Shown piece after piece: positions 43,051 to 51,352 of a stretch of 64,000 nt of DNA; the first letter of the stretch is position 1; every line of letters starts with the position of its first letter. Under the pieces are notes generated by a model. The model made no database searches, was not told where the DNA came from, and saw only the letters and a program-made list of their open reading frames with translations. The stretch is from Gordonia shandongensis DSM 45094 (GTDB taxonomy: Bacteria; Actinomycetota; Actinomycetes; Mycobacteriales; Mycobacteriaceae). The stretch is taken from positions 175,995 through 239,994 of the forward strand of contig NZ_AUHE01000003.1 in NCBI RefSeq assembly GCF_000423025.1, in the 5' to 3' direction. Position numbers and translations under genes: made by a program.

Positions 43051-43806
43051 GTGGATGCTGACGGGACTCTGCGCGTCGCCGTGTCGGGAACGGCCGGTGT
43101 CGGCGTCGCGACGATGGTGCGAGCGCTGCACCGCCGGTTCGGGGTGGCGGCCACGGCCCGCCCCGACGATGCGGATGCCGACGCCGATCTCCTCGTACGC
43201 GTGATCGGCGCCCAGGAACGGGGCCCGGACCGGGTGCTCCTCGACCGCTGTCGGCGACGCGGCGGGCCGCCGGTCGTCGTGATCGCCGGTAAGGCCGATG
43301 CGCGACCGACGGCCGACCGGCTCGCCCGAGCGGCCGCCGACCGCCTCGGTCTGCCGGTGACACCGGTGTCGGGCCTGCTCGCCGGGGTCGACCTCGACGA
43401 CGCACAGGCCGCCGCCCTCCGACGGTGGGCGGACCGGGGACGCGATGCGGGGCGCGGCTTCGGTGTCCCCGTGATCGCCGCGATGTTCCCCGACGGCGCG
43501 ACCGACCCGGCCGACCAGCGGATGCGCGCCGACGTCCTGTCGTCCGTGGGCCGCACCGGACTGGTCGCGGCGATGCGTGCGCTGGTCGACTCGCCAGAGC
43601 TCGACGCCGCCGGCCTGTCGGCGCACCTCCGGGGCATCAGTGGGATCGATGCGCTGATTCCCGCGGTGCGCGCCGCGGTTCCGGCGATCGTCGAACGGCG
43701 TCGCGTGCTCGCTCTCGCCGAGGTTCGGCTGTCGGCGGCGCGCGGTCACCGCCGGGAGGACGCCGAGCGGTGGCTCGCCGGTGCGGTCGGAACGGGTGCC
43801 CGGTGA
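43051..43806 (+). CDS. Hypothetical P-loop-like protein with degenerate Walker A
   Basis: I do not recognise a function for this 251-residue protein. It begins LRVAVSGTAGVGVATMVRALHRRFG, which has the strand-loop-helix shape of a GTPase P-loop but lacks the Lys (GxxGVGVAT). VVVIAGKADARPTADRLARAAADRLGLPVTPVSG resembles a G4/G5 region (NKxD reads GKAD). Position, between trmB and pckA on the pckA strand, matches Rv0209 in mycobacteria. GTG 43051 has GGGGAGG 8 bp upstream. Its stop overlaps the next start (GTGA). Probably an inactive GTPase-like partner of the following gene. Confidence 0.65.
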   Translation: MDADGTLRVAVSGTAGVGVATMVRALHRRFGVAATARPDDADADADLLVRVIGAQERGPDRVLLDRCRRRGGPPVVVIAGKADARPTADRLARAAADRLGLPVTPVSGLLAGVDLDDAQAAALRRWADRGRDAGRGFGVPVIAAMFPDGATDPADQRMRADVLSSVGRTGLVAAMRALVDSPELDAAGLSAHLRGISGIDALIPAVRAAVPAIVERRRVLALAEVRLSAARGHRREDAERWLAGAVGTGAR

Positions 43807-44939
43807 CGGCGTCGGCGACCACGGCGTCGGCGACCGTCGTGGTGGCGGGGACCGCCGGCGCCGACCCCGCGGGGCTGGCGGCGGAGCTCGCGGAGCACGG
43901 CGTGGACGGGGTGACCCACATCGCGGTGCGGTACGACGAGCCGGTGGTGGTCGGTGGCGCCCGGACGGTCCTGCTCGCCCTCGACGCCACGGCTCCGGCG
44001 GCCGACGAGGAGCGGGCGGTGCTGGCCGCCGCCGCCCGCGCGGGAGCGGCCGTGGCGATGGTGGCCGTCCACGTGGATCGGCATCCGGGGTGGCCGGCGG
44101 TGATCGCGCGGTCGCGTACCGCGCTCGACCCGGATCGCCGCGTGCCGTTGTTCGCCGTCGCACCGGACGCGGGTGACCGGTCGGGGGTCCGAGACGTGGT
44201 GCGCTGGTGCACCGACGATCCGCCGGCACTCTCCCGACCCGCCCCCGAGGAGGCGGTGTCGCCGCCCGTCGCGCGCCGGTCGGTCGACACGGCAGCGGTG
44301 TTGCCGACGCGTGCCGAACGCCTCACCGCGGTGCGTGCGGGGATCGTCGAGGTCCGCGGCGAGGCGGTCGCGGCGTTGCGTGAAGCGCTGCGCGAGACGG
44401 CGGCGACGGCCACGGCGACGGGACCCGGTGCGCTCGACTGGCTGCCGCCCGCGCTCGATGCGGTGGAGCGGGGGCTCATCGAGGCGGTGCGGCGTCGGGT
44501 CGACCGGATCCAGGCCTCGGCCCTGGCGGGCCTGTCGTCGCCGGGGCCGCCGCGACCCGTGGAGATCGGTCGGGACGCCGGGCCGCCGTGCCCGCCGCCC
44601 GAGCAGGTGCGCGGACGGGCCGAGGGGGCGATGCTGTTGATCGTCGGCGCCTCGATGGGTTTCGGGGTCGGCCGGATGGTGATCGCCCCGGCCCTCGACT
44701 GGGCCGGACTCGGTGCCCTCGGGACGGCTCTCGCGCTCGCCGCCGGGGTGCTGCTCGCGGCGTGGATCGTGGCCGTCCGGCGGGATGCGGCGCGCCGCGC
44801 GGCGGTCGTCCGCTGGGTCGGTGAGACCGTCGCCCGGCGTCGCGGCGACATGGAGCACCGGCTCGTCGCGGCCGTCGGGGCGGCGGAGGCGAGCATCGGC
44901 CGAGAGATATGGAACCGAACGCGGTCCGCGCGCGTCTAA
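43803..44939 (+). CDS. Hypothetical membrane-anchored partner of the P-loop-like protein
   Basis: A 378-residue protein not clearly recognisable. The N-terminal third again starts with a degenerate nucleotide-loop strand (TVVVAGTAGADPAGLAAELAEHG), followed by RTVLLALDATAPAADEE and VAMVAVHVDRHPGWPAVIARSR, in the manner of a decayed GTPase. The middle (about 165-260) is helical, and two membrane helices, MLLIVGASMGFGVGRMVIAP and LGTALALAAGVLLAAWIVAV, precede a basic helical tail. The domain order (GTPase-like, helices, paired TM) recalls dynamin-like or YeeP-type membrane proteins; Rv0210 holds this position in mycobacteria. Coupled by 4-bp overlap to the preceding gene. Confidence 0.62.
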   Translation: MTASATTASATVVVAGTAGADPAGLAAELAEHGVDGVTHIAVRYDEPVVVGGARTVLLALDATAPAADEERAVLAAAARAGAAVAMVAVHVDRHPGWPAVIARSRTALDPDRRVPLFAVAPDAGDRSGVRDVVRWCTDDPPALSRPAPEEAVSPPVARRSVDTAAVLPTRAERLTAVRAGIVEVRGEAVAALREALRETAATATATGPGALDWLPPALDAVERGLIEAVRRRVDRIQASALAGLSSPGPPRPVEIGRDAGPPCPPPEQVRGRAEGAMLLIVGASMGFGVGRMVIAPALDWAGLGALGTALALAAGVLLAAWIVAVRRDAARRAAVVRWVGETVARRRGDMEHRLVAAVGAAEASIGREIWNRTRSARV

Positions 44940-44988
44940 TAGATGAGGGGTGTGTCCGCTGGGGTGTTCGGGAAGGTGCCGGTGAACG

Positions 44989-45372
44989 ATGGACGAGCTG
45001 TTCGGCGAGTCCGATGCGGAACGTGAAGCTGATCTCATCTGGACCCCTGCGGAGGCGGGTTCTCCGGAGGCTCCCGATGTGTTCGGCGACACCGAATCGG
45101 CCGACGGTGTCTCGGCCCACGACAACCTCTGGTGGTATGCCGACGGCACGGTGTGGGACCTGGGTCCCGCGGACATCGACGCCGACGGCGACGGCGTCCC
45201 CGAATCGTTGACCAGCGGACTCCGCGGTGTCCCGGCGATCGTCTCCGATGCCGACGGCGACGGACGGGTCGACCGGGTGACCTCCGTCGACGGACCGGAC
45301 GGGGTGACCGAACGCTCGCTCGACGGTACGGTCGGCGAGTGGAGCCCGACGACTCTCGGCCGTATCGACTGA
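44989..45372 (+). CDS. Small acidic protein with DxDGDG calcium-type repeats
   Basis: A 127-residue acidic protein. Two Asp-rich loops, DIDADGDGVPESL (about 62-74) and DADGDGRVDRVT (about 85-96), match the DxDxDG pattern of EF-hand/thrombospondin-3-like calcium loops, each followed by a hydrophobic strand. YADGTVWDLGP resembles the same repeat start. No signal peptide is seen, so a cytoplasmic or non-classically exported location is likely. Similar small proteins occur in other Mycobacteriales. Function unknown. It precedes pckA by 116 bp. Confidence 0.7.
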   Translation: MDELFGESDAEREADLIWTPAEAGSPEAPDVFGDTESADGVSAHDNLWWYADGTVWDLGPADIDADGDGVPESLTSGLRGVPAIVSDADGDGRVDRVTSVDGPDGVTERSLDGTVGEWSPTTLGRID

Positions 45373-45488
45373 CGGCCGCTCGGTCCGCCCACCGGCCCGG
45401 GCCGGGAGAAACGGGCGTATCCTAGGCCGGGAATGCGTCCGCACAGCTGTTGCGCGCAGGCACCGTGAATTTCGACGAGGAGATCCGC

Positions 45489-47312
45489 ATGACCGCTGCG
45501 ACCGTTCCGGGCCTCGAACCCGGGAACGCCCCCACGAACCACGCCGGGCTCATCGCCTGGGTGGCCGAGGTTGCCGAGCTCACGCAGCCCGACCGCGTGG
45601 TCTGGTCGGACGGCAGTGACGACGAGTGGGACCGTCTCACCGCTGAGCTGGTCGACGCAGGCACCGTGGTCAAGCTGAACGAGGAGCGCAAGCCGAACTC
45701 GTTCCTGGCCCTCTCCGATCCCGCCGACGTGGCTCGCGTCGAGTCGCGCACCTTCATCTGCAGCAAGACCGCGGATGCGGCCGGCCCCACCAACAACTGG
45801 GTCGATCCCGACGAGATGCGCTCCACGATGACCGACCTGTACCGCGGCAGCATGCGCGGACGGACCATGTACGTCATCCCGTTCTGCATGGGGCCGCTGG
45901 GCTCGGACGATCCGAAGCTCGGCATCGAACTCACCGACTCCCCGTACGTGGTGCTGTCGATGCGCGTCATGACCCGCGTGGGCCCCAAGGTCCTCGAGGC
46001 GCTGGGCGACGACGGGTTCTTCGTCAAGGGCCTGCACTCGGTGGGCGCGCCGCTCGCCGAGGGCGAGGAGGACGTCCCGTGGCCGTGCAACACCGAGAAG
46101 TACATCGTCCACTTCCCCGAGGACCGCGTGATCTGGTCGTACGGGTCGGGCTACGGCGGCAACGCGCTGCTCGGCAAGAAGTGCTACGCGCTGCGGATCG
46201 CCTCGGCGATGGCGCACGATGAGGGCTGGCTCGCCGAGCACATGCTGATCCTCAAGCTGATCAGCCCGGAGGACAAGGTCTACTACGTGGCCGCGGCGTT
46301 CCCCTCGGCGTGCGGTAAGACCAACCTCGCGATGATCCATCCCACGCTGGACGGCTGGCGCGCCGAGACCGTCGGCGACGACATCGCGTGGATGCGTTTC
46401 GGCGACGACGGACGCCTGTACGCCGTGAACCCCGAGTTCGGCTTCTTCGGTGTGGCGCCGGGCACGAGCTACGACTCGAATCCGACCGCGATGAAGACCA
46501 TCGAGGCGGGCAACACGATCTACACCAACGTCGCGCGCACCGACGACGACGACGTCTGGTGGGAGGGCATCGGCGGCGATACGCCGGCCCACCTCATCGA
46601 CTGGCACGGCGAGGACTGGGGTCCCGACTCGGAGACCAAGGCGGCCCATCCGAACTCGCGGTACTGCACCCCGATGTCGCAGTGCCCGACGCTGGCCCCC
46701 GAGTGGGACGACCCGCAGGGCGTCCCGATCTCGGCGATCCTGTTCGGCGGCCGTCGCAAGTCGACGGTCCCGCTGGTCACGCAGGCGCGGGACTGGGAGC
46801 ACGCCGTCTTCATGGGTGCCACCGTCGGCTCCGAGCAGACCGCCGCCGCCGAGGGCAAGGTCGGCACCGTCCGCCGCGACCCGATGGCGATGCTGCCGTT
46901 CATGGGCTACCACGTGGGCGACTACTTCGAGCACTGGCTGAACATCGGCCGCCGCGAGGGCGCCCAGCTGCCCGCCGTGTTCTACGTCAACTGGTTCCGC
47001 CGCGGCGAGGACGGCCGCTTCCTGTGGCCGGGCTTCGGCGAGAACAGCCGCGTCCTGAAGTGGATGGTCGACCGCATCGAGGGGCGCGTCGACGGCGTGG
47101 AGACGCCGATCGGCACCGTCGCCGCACCGTCCGAGCTCGACCTGACCGGTCTGGACGTGGCGCAGGAGGATCTCGCCGAGTCGCTCGCGGTGAACGCCGA
47201 CGAGTGGCGTGAGGAGATCCCGACGATCGAGGAGTGGTTCGAGTTCGTGGGCGACAAGCTGCCGCGTGAGCTCAGCGACCAGCTCGAGACGCTGCGCAGC
47301 CGTCTGGGCTGA
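45489..47312 (+). CDS. pckA: Phosphoenolpyruvate carboxykinase (GTP)
   Basis: A 607-residue GTP-dependent PEPCK converting oxaloacetate to phosphoenolpyruvate in gluconeogenesis. The signature P-loop [12 protein letters not shown] (about 271-282, reactive Cys), kinase-2 [21 protein letters not shown], and [14 protein letters not shown] are all present. ATG 45489 follows GACGAGGAG. It is important for growth on fatty acids and alkanes, matching the catabolic genes here. A strong terminator follows. Confidence 0.97.
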   Translation: MTAATVPGLEPGNAPTNHAGLIAWVAEVAELTQPDRVVWSDGSDDEWDRLTAELVDAGTVVKLNEERKPNSFLALSDPADVARVESRTFICSKTADAAGPTNNWVDPDEMRSTMTDLYRGSMRGRTMYVIPFCMGPLGSDDPKLGIELTDSPYVVLSMRVMTRVGPKVLEALGDDGFFVKGLHSVGAPLAEGEEDVPWPCNTEKYIVHFPEDRVIWSYGSGYGGNALLGKKCYALRIASAMAHDEGWLAEHMLILKLISPEDKVYYVAAAFPSACGKTNLAMIHPTLDGWRAETVGDDIAWMRFGDDGRLYAVNPEFGFFGVAPGTSYDSNPTAMKTIEAGNTIYTNVARTDDDDVWWEGIGGDTPAHLIDWHGEDWGPDSETKAAHPNSRYCTPMSQCPTLAPEWDDPQGVPISAILFGGRRKSTVPLVTQARDWEHAVFMGATVGSEQTAAAEGKVGTVRRDPMAMLPFMGYHVGDYFEHWLNIGRREGAQLPAVFYVNWFRRGEDGRFLWPGFGENSRVLKWMVDRIEGRVDGVETPIGTVAAPSELDLTGLDVAQEDLAESLAVNADEWREEIPTIEEWFEFVGDKLPRELSDQLETLRSRLG

Positions 47313-47330
47313 CTGGGACACGAGGGTTTC

Positions 47331-47367
47331 CGAGGGCCGCACCGGGTTCGATCCGGTGCGGCCCTCG
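47331..47367 (+). terminator. Rho-independent-like terminator after pckA
   Basis: A 15-bp perfect stem, arms 47331-47345 (CGAGGGCCGCACCGG) and 47353-47367, with a 7-nt GTTCGAT loop, 18 bp after the pckA stop. No long U-tract follows, as is common in actinobacteria. Confidence 0.8.
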
Positions 47368-47448
47368 GGCGTCCGGCGGCTCCCCTCGGGGACGTCTTCA
47401 GGGATGTTCCTGATGCGCGGCGCGGCCAGACGTGAGATTTTTGTTCAC

Positions 47449-48240
47449 ATGACTCCAAGGGAATCGACCGACGCGGACACGATCGCAGCGCGCGCAGACT
47501 CGGTGGTGAAGACCTACGGCAGCGGAGACACCGCGGTCCACGCCCTTCGCGGGGTGTCGATCGGGTTCCGAGCCGGTGAGTTCACCGCCATCATGGGGCC
47601 GTCGGGTTCCGGGAAGTCGACGCTGATGCACTGCCTGGCGGGGCTGGACGCCGTCACCGACGGGTCCGTCTGGATCGGCGACGTCGGGGTGGTCGGCCTG
47701 TCCGACAAGGAGATGACACGGCTCCGGCGCGACCGCATCGGCTTCGTCTTCCAGGCGTTCAACCTGGTGCCGACGTTGACCGCGGAGGAGAACATCACCC
47801 TCCCGCAGGGCATCGCCGGCCGTCGGGTGGATCGGGAGTGGTTCGACACGGTCGTCGACCGGCTCGGTTTGCGCGACCGACTCTCGCATCGGCCGTCGGA
47901 GCTGTCCGGAGGCCAGCAGCAGCGGGTGGCCTGCGCGCGCGCTCTGGTGGGGCGGCCCGACATCATCTTCGGCGACGAGCCGACCGGCAACCTCGACTCG
48001 CGGTCGTCGGGCGAGGTCCTGTCGATCCTGCGGGCGGCTACCGACGAGTTCGGTCAGACGGTGGTGATCGTGACGCACGATCCGCGGGCGGCGGCCTACG
48101 CCGATCGCGTGGTGTTCCTGGCCGACGGGCAGATCGTCCGCGAGCTCTCCCGGCCGTCGGCCGACGACGTGTTCGAGGTGATGCGGAATCTCGACGACGA
48201 GGCGCCCGCGGCGGAGTCCGGCGACGGCGAGGTGGGCTGA
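47449..48240 (+). CDS. ABC transporter ATP-binding protein (MacB/LolD-like)
   Basis: A 263-residue ATPase. Walker A is GPSGSGKST (about 48-56), Q-loop VFQAFNLVPTLTAEEN, signature LSGGQQQRVACARAL, Walker B IIFGDEPTGNLDSRSS, H-loop VIVTHDPRAAAYADR. The DEPTGNLD form is typical of MacB/LolD/FtsE-like systems that pair with FtsX-type permeases, as found immediately downstream (4-bp gap). Confidence 0.93.
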   Translation: MTPRESTDADTIAARADSVVKTYGSGDTAVHALRGVSIGFRAGEFTAIMGPSGSGKSTLMHCLAGLDAVTDGSVWIGDVGVVGLSDKEMTRLRRDRIGFVFQAFNLVPTLTAEENITLPQGIAGRRVDREWFDTVVDRLGLRDRLSHRPSELSGGQQQRVACARALVGRPDIIFGDEPTGNLDSRSSGEVLSILRAATDEFGQTVVIVTHDPRAAAYADRVVFLADGQIVRELSRPSADDVFEVMRNLDDEAPAAESGDGEVG

Positions 48241-48244
48241 CGTC

Positions 48245-50812
48245 ATGGCCGCATCCGTCATGCGCAAGGTCTCCACCCGGAGCCTCGTGCAACACAAGGT
48301 GAGGTTGATCCTCACCGTCTTCTCGGTGGTGCTCGGCACCAGCTTCGTCGCCGCGGCGGTGGTCTTCACCTCCACGGTCTCCGAGGCCTTCAACGGCATC
48401 TTCGACAATGCGGCGAAGGGCGTCTCGGTCCAGGTCAGCGGGGCCAAGGACGATTCCGCGGGAGTCCCGACCGCCCTCGCCGACGATCTCGACGCCCACG
48501 CCGGCGACCTGGGGATCGCTCGCCTCGCCAAGGACTACTCGGGGTCGGTGACCGTCGCCGACTCGTCGGGGCGCGCCATCCAGACCGGCGGCGCACCGAG
48601 CATCGGGATGGCATACCTGCCGCCCGACCGCGCCGTCGGCGAGCAGATGACGATCGAGGAGGGCCGCGCCCCGCAGCGATCAGGTGAGATCGCCCTCAAC
48701 GCCGATGCGGCCGAGAAGGCCGACCTGCGTGTGGGGTCGACGACCAAGGTCGTCGTGGGGGCCGGAACGGAGCCGCCGATGACGGTGACGGTCGTCGGGA
48801 TCACCGACATGCCGACGTCGACGGGCGGGTTCGTCGGCGTGACCTTCGACGAGCAGACGGCGGCCCGACTGTTCTCCGACGGCGAATACGTCTCGACGGT
48901 GAATCTGGCGGCCGCACCGGGGGTCTCGGACGACGAGCTCCGGGACGCCGTGGCGTCGTTCCTCACCACCCGCGACGCATCGGCGCCGACGGCCTACTCG
49001 GTGCGCACCGGCGATGAGGTGCGTGCCGATCAGAAGGAGGCCATCGGCGAGTTCCTGACGATCTTCCAGGCGATCCTGCTCGCCTTCGCGGCGATCGGGC
49101 TGCTGGTGGGCACGTTCATCATCTACAACACGTTCTCGATGATCGTGGCCCAGCGGAATCGCGAACTGGCGTTGCTGCGCGCCATCGGCGCGGGACGCTC
49201 GGACATCTCGCGGTCGGTGATGCGCGAGGCGCTGATCGTCGGCGTGGTCGGCGGGGTGATCGGACTCGGTCTGGGCATCGGGATCGCCGCGGCGATGCTC
49301 GCCTTCACCGAATCGCAGGGCCTGCCGTCGAACGGTGTTCAGGTGGGTGTCGCGGCCGTGGTGTCGGCACTGCTCGTCGGCGTGGTCGTCACCCTGCTGA
49401 GCGCCTGGATCCCGGCGCGCCGCGCATCGCGGATCCCGCCCGTCGAGGCGATGCGCCAGAGCAGTGTGGAACCGGGAGCGGGGTCGCTGCGCGGCCGGAC
49501 GCTGGTGGGAGCCGTGATCGGGGTTCTCGCGGTGGCCGCGCTCGTCGTCGGCGGACTCGGTGAGGGCGTGGGCCCGGCCGTGACGGTGGGCCTCGGTGCC
49601 CTGCTGGCGGTGATCGCCGTGGTGGTCGGGGCGCCCGCGGTGGCGCGGCCGGTCGTCGGCGGACTGGGTGCGGTGTTCCAGCGGCCGTTCGGCACGGTCG
49701 GCCGCCTGGCCCGCACCAACGCGGTCCGCAATCCGCGCCGCAGCGCGGCGACCGCGTTCGCGTTGACCCTCGGTCTGATGCTGGTCGTGGTGATCGGCAC
49801 GTTGGGCTGGTCGTTCAAGGGCACCGTCAACGCGGCGGTCGACAAGGGACTGCAGGCCGACTTCGTGGTGACCGGCACCAACAACATGCCGCTCTCCCCG
49901 GCGGTCGCCGACGCCGTCCGCACGGTGCCGGGAACGTCCGCGGTGGTCGCCCAGGCGTACAGCCGCGCCGGCGTGGACGGTTCGACGACGTTCGTCTCGT
50001 CGCCGATGGGCGGATCGATCGACGACGTGGTGGCGCTCGACATGGAAGCGGGAACCGCCGACCTGTCCGGCCACGACCTGCTGGTCGCGGACGACGTCGC
50101 CCGCGACAAGGGGTGGACGCTGGGCGATTCGGTCGACCTCGAGGGGACCACCGGGCAGGACGTGACGGTGCGGGTCACCGGCGTCTTCGCGCCCAACCAG
50201 CTGGTGGTCCCGGTGATGGTCGGCGCCGACGCCTACGACGAGCTGGTCCCGGTGGCCGCGCAGCGGATCGTCGGACCGATCCTGGTGAAGGCCGCCGCCG
50301 GGACGTCGCTCGACGAGCTCCGAGGGCGACTGACCGATGCGACGGCGCCGTACCTGACCGCTCAGGTTCAGGATCGCAACCAGTTCAAGAACTCGATCTC
50401 GTCGCAGATCGATCAGATGATGGCGACGCTGGGCGCCCTGCTGGCGCTGTCGCTGGTGATCGCCGTGCTCGGCATCATCAACACCCTCGCCCTGTCGGTG
50501 GTGGAGCGGCGCCAGGAGATCGGCATGCTCAGAGCAGTCGGGATGAGCCGGGCCCAGGTCCGCCGGACGGTGTACCTCGAGTCGACGTACATCGCGGTCT
50601 TCGGTGCGCTGCTCGGCACCGTGCTGGGGTTGGCGATCGGCGTCCCGCTGGTCCGCACCCTGGCGCATTGGGGCATCGACGGGGTGGTGATTCCGTGGCC
50701 GCTGATCGGCGCCACCCTGGTCGGGTCGGCGGTCGTCGGAGTGGTGGCCGCCCTGTGGCCGGCGGTCACGGCGGCCCGCACGCGGCCGTTGGAGGCGATC
50801 ACCGCCGAATGA
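48245..50812 (+). CDS. FtsX/MacB-type ABC transporter permease
   Basis: An 855-residue permease with two FtsX-type membrane blocks. An N-terminal helix (RLILTVFSVVLGTSFVAAAVVF) is followed by a large external domain, a first three-helix block with IIYNTFSMIVAQRNRELALLRAIGAGR, two central helices, a second external domain (about 540-690) and a final block with IINTLALSVVERRQEIGMLRAVGMSR. Such tandem FtsX permeases act as mechanotransmission or export systems for lipids or peptides. It works with the ATPase upstream. Confidence 0.9.
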   Translation: MAASVMRKVSTRSLVQHKVRLILTVFSVVLGTSFVAAAVVFTSTVSEAFNGIFDNAAKGVSVQVSGAKDDSAGVPTALADDLDAHAGDLGIARLAKDYSGSVTVADSSGRAIQTGGAPSIGMAYLPPDRAVGEQMTIEEGRAPQRSGEIALNADAAEKADLRVGSTTKVVVGAGTEPPMTVTVVGITDMPTSTGGFVGVTFDEQTAARLFSDGEYVSTVNLAAAPGVSDDELRDAVASFLTTRDASAPTAYSVRTGDEVRADQKEAIGEFLTIFQAILLAFAAIGLLVGTFIIYNTFSMIVAQRNRELALLRAIGAGRSDISRSVMREALIVGVVGGVIGLGLGIGIAAAMLAFTESQGLPSNGVQVGVAAVVSALLVGVVVTLLSAWIPARRASRIPPVEAMRQSSVEPGAGSLRGRTLVGAVIGVLAVAALVVGGLGEGVGPAVTVGLGALLAVIAVVVGAPAVARPVVGGLGAVFQRPFGTVGRLARTNAVRNPRRSAATAFALTLGLMLVVVIGTLGWSFKGTVNAAVDKGLQADFVVTGTNNMPLSPAVADAVRTVPGTSAVVAQAYSRAGVDGSTTFVSSPMGGSIDDVVALDMEAGTADLSGHDLLVADDVARDKGWTLGDSVDLEGTTGQDVTVRVTGVFAPNQLVVPVMVGADAYDELVPVAAQRIVGPILVKAAAGTSLDELRGRLTDATAPYLTAQVQDRNQFKNSISSQIDQMMATLGALLALSLVIAVLGIINTLALSVVERRQEIGMLRAVGMSRAQVRRTVYLESTYIAVFGALLGTVLGLAIGVPLVRTLAHWGIDGVVIPWPLIGATLVGSAVVGVVAALWPAVTAARTRPLEAITAE

Positions 50813-50842
50813 CCGAGGGGCCGCGCCGCGATACCGTGAGGC

Positions 50843-51334
50843 ATGAGCAATGCGTCACCGGGTCGCGGCCGGACCGTCCTGCTGTCGATCGTGGTGGTCC
50901 TCGCCGTGATCGTCGTGGCCCTGGTCGGCAAGATCGTCTTCGACCGCGTGTCAGAACCCGACGAGCAGGCGGGACCCGCTTCGAGCAGCGTGGCGAGCAG
51001 TTCGTCACCGACCAGTTCGTCGTCGACGTCGTCGTCGACCGCGGTGCCGTCGCGCACGCGGCCGACGGCCCCACCGGGTTCGGTCACCTACCAGCTCACC
51101 GGCAGCGGCGACGTCATCACGCTGACGTTCGCGACGGGGAGCGGGACCAAGGTGGTGGTGGCGGCCGGTGCGCCGTGGTCGCAGGCCACCACCGTCAAGG
51201 GGCGGAAGGCGACGATGGATGCGATCGTCACCCGTGGAACGGTGACCTGCACGATCCTCCACGGTGAGGACCTCATCGCGTCGAGCACGAGCCGCGGCGG
51301 ACCGCTGCACTGCTCGGGCCGTCTCCCGCGGTGA
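50843..51334 (+). CDS. MmpS-like membrane-anchored protein
   Basis: A 163-residue protein: one N-terminal helix (VLLSIVVVLAVIVVALVGKIVF), a Ser/Thr-rich linker (about 47-72), and a beta-rich external domain beginning VTYQLTGSGDVITLTFATG and ending TVTCTIL...LHCSG, matching the MmpS pattern with the paired cysteines. MmpS proteins normally accompany MmpL transporters; here the neighbour is an FtsX-type ABC system 30 bp upstream. It may be an accessory subunit of that system. Confidence 0.75.
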   Translation: MSNASPGRGRTVLLSIVVVLAVIVVALVGKIVFDRVSEPDEQAGPASSSVASSSSPTSSSSTSSSTAVPSRTRPTAPPGSVTYQLTGSGDVITLTFATGSGTKVVVAAGAPWSQATTVKGRKATMDAIVTRGTVTCTILHGEDLIASSTSRGGPLHCSGRLPR

Positions 51335-51352
51335 ATCGGTTCGCGCCGGTCG

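Noticed and set aside
43746..47342. A 1198-codon open frame on the minus strand across pckA and the hypothetical genes
   Set aside because: It runs antisense to several convincing genes including pckA; composition is that of an antisense shadow.
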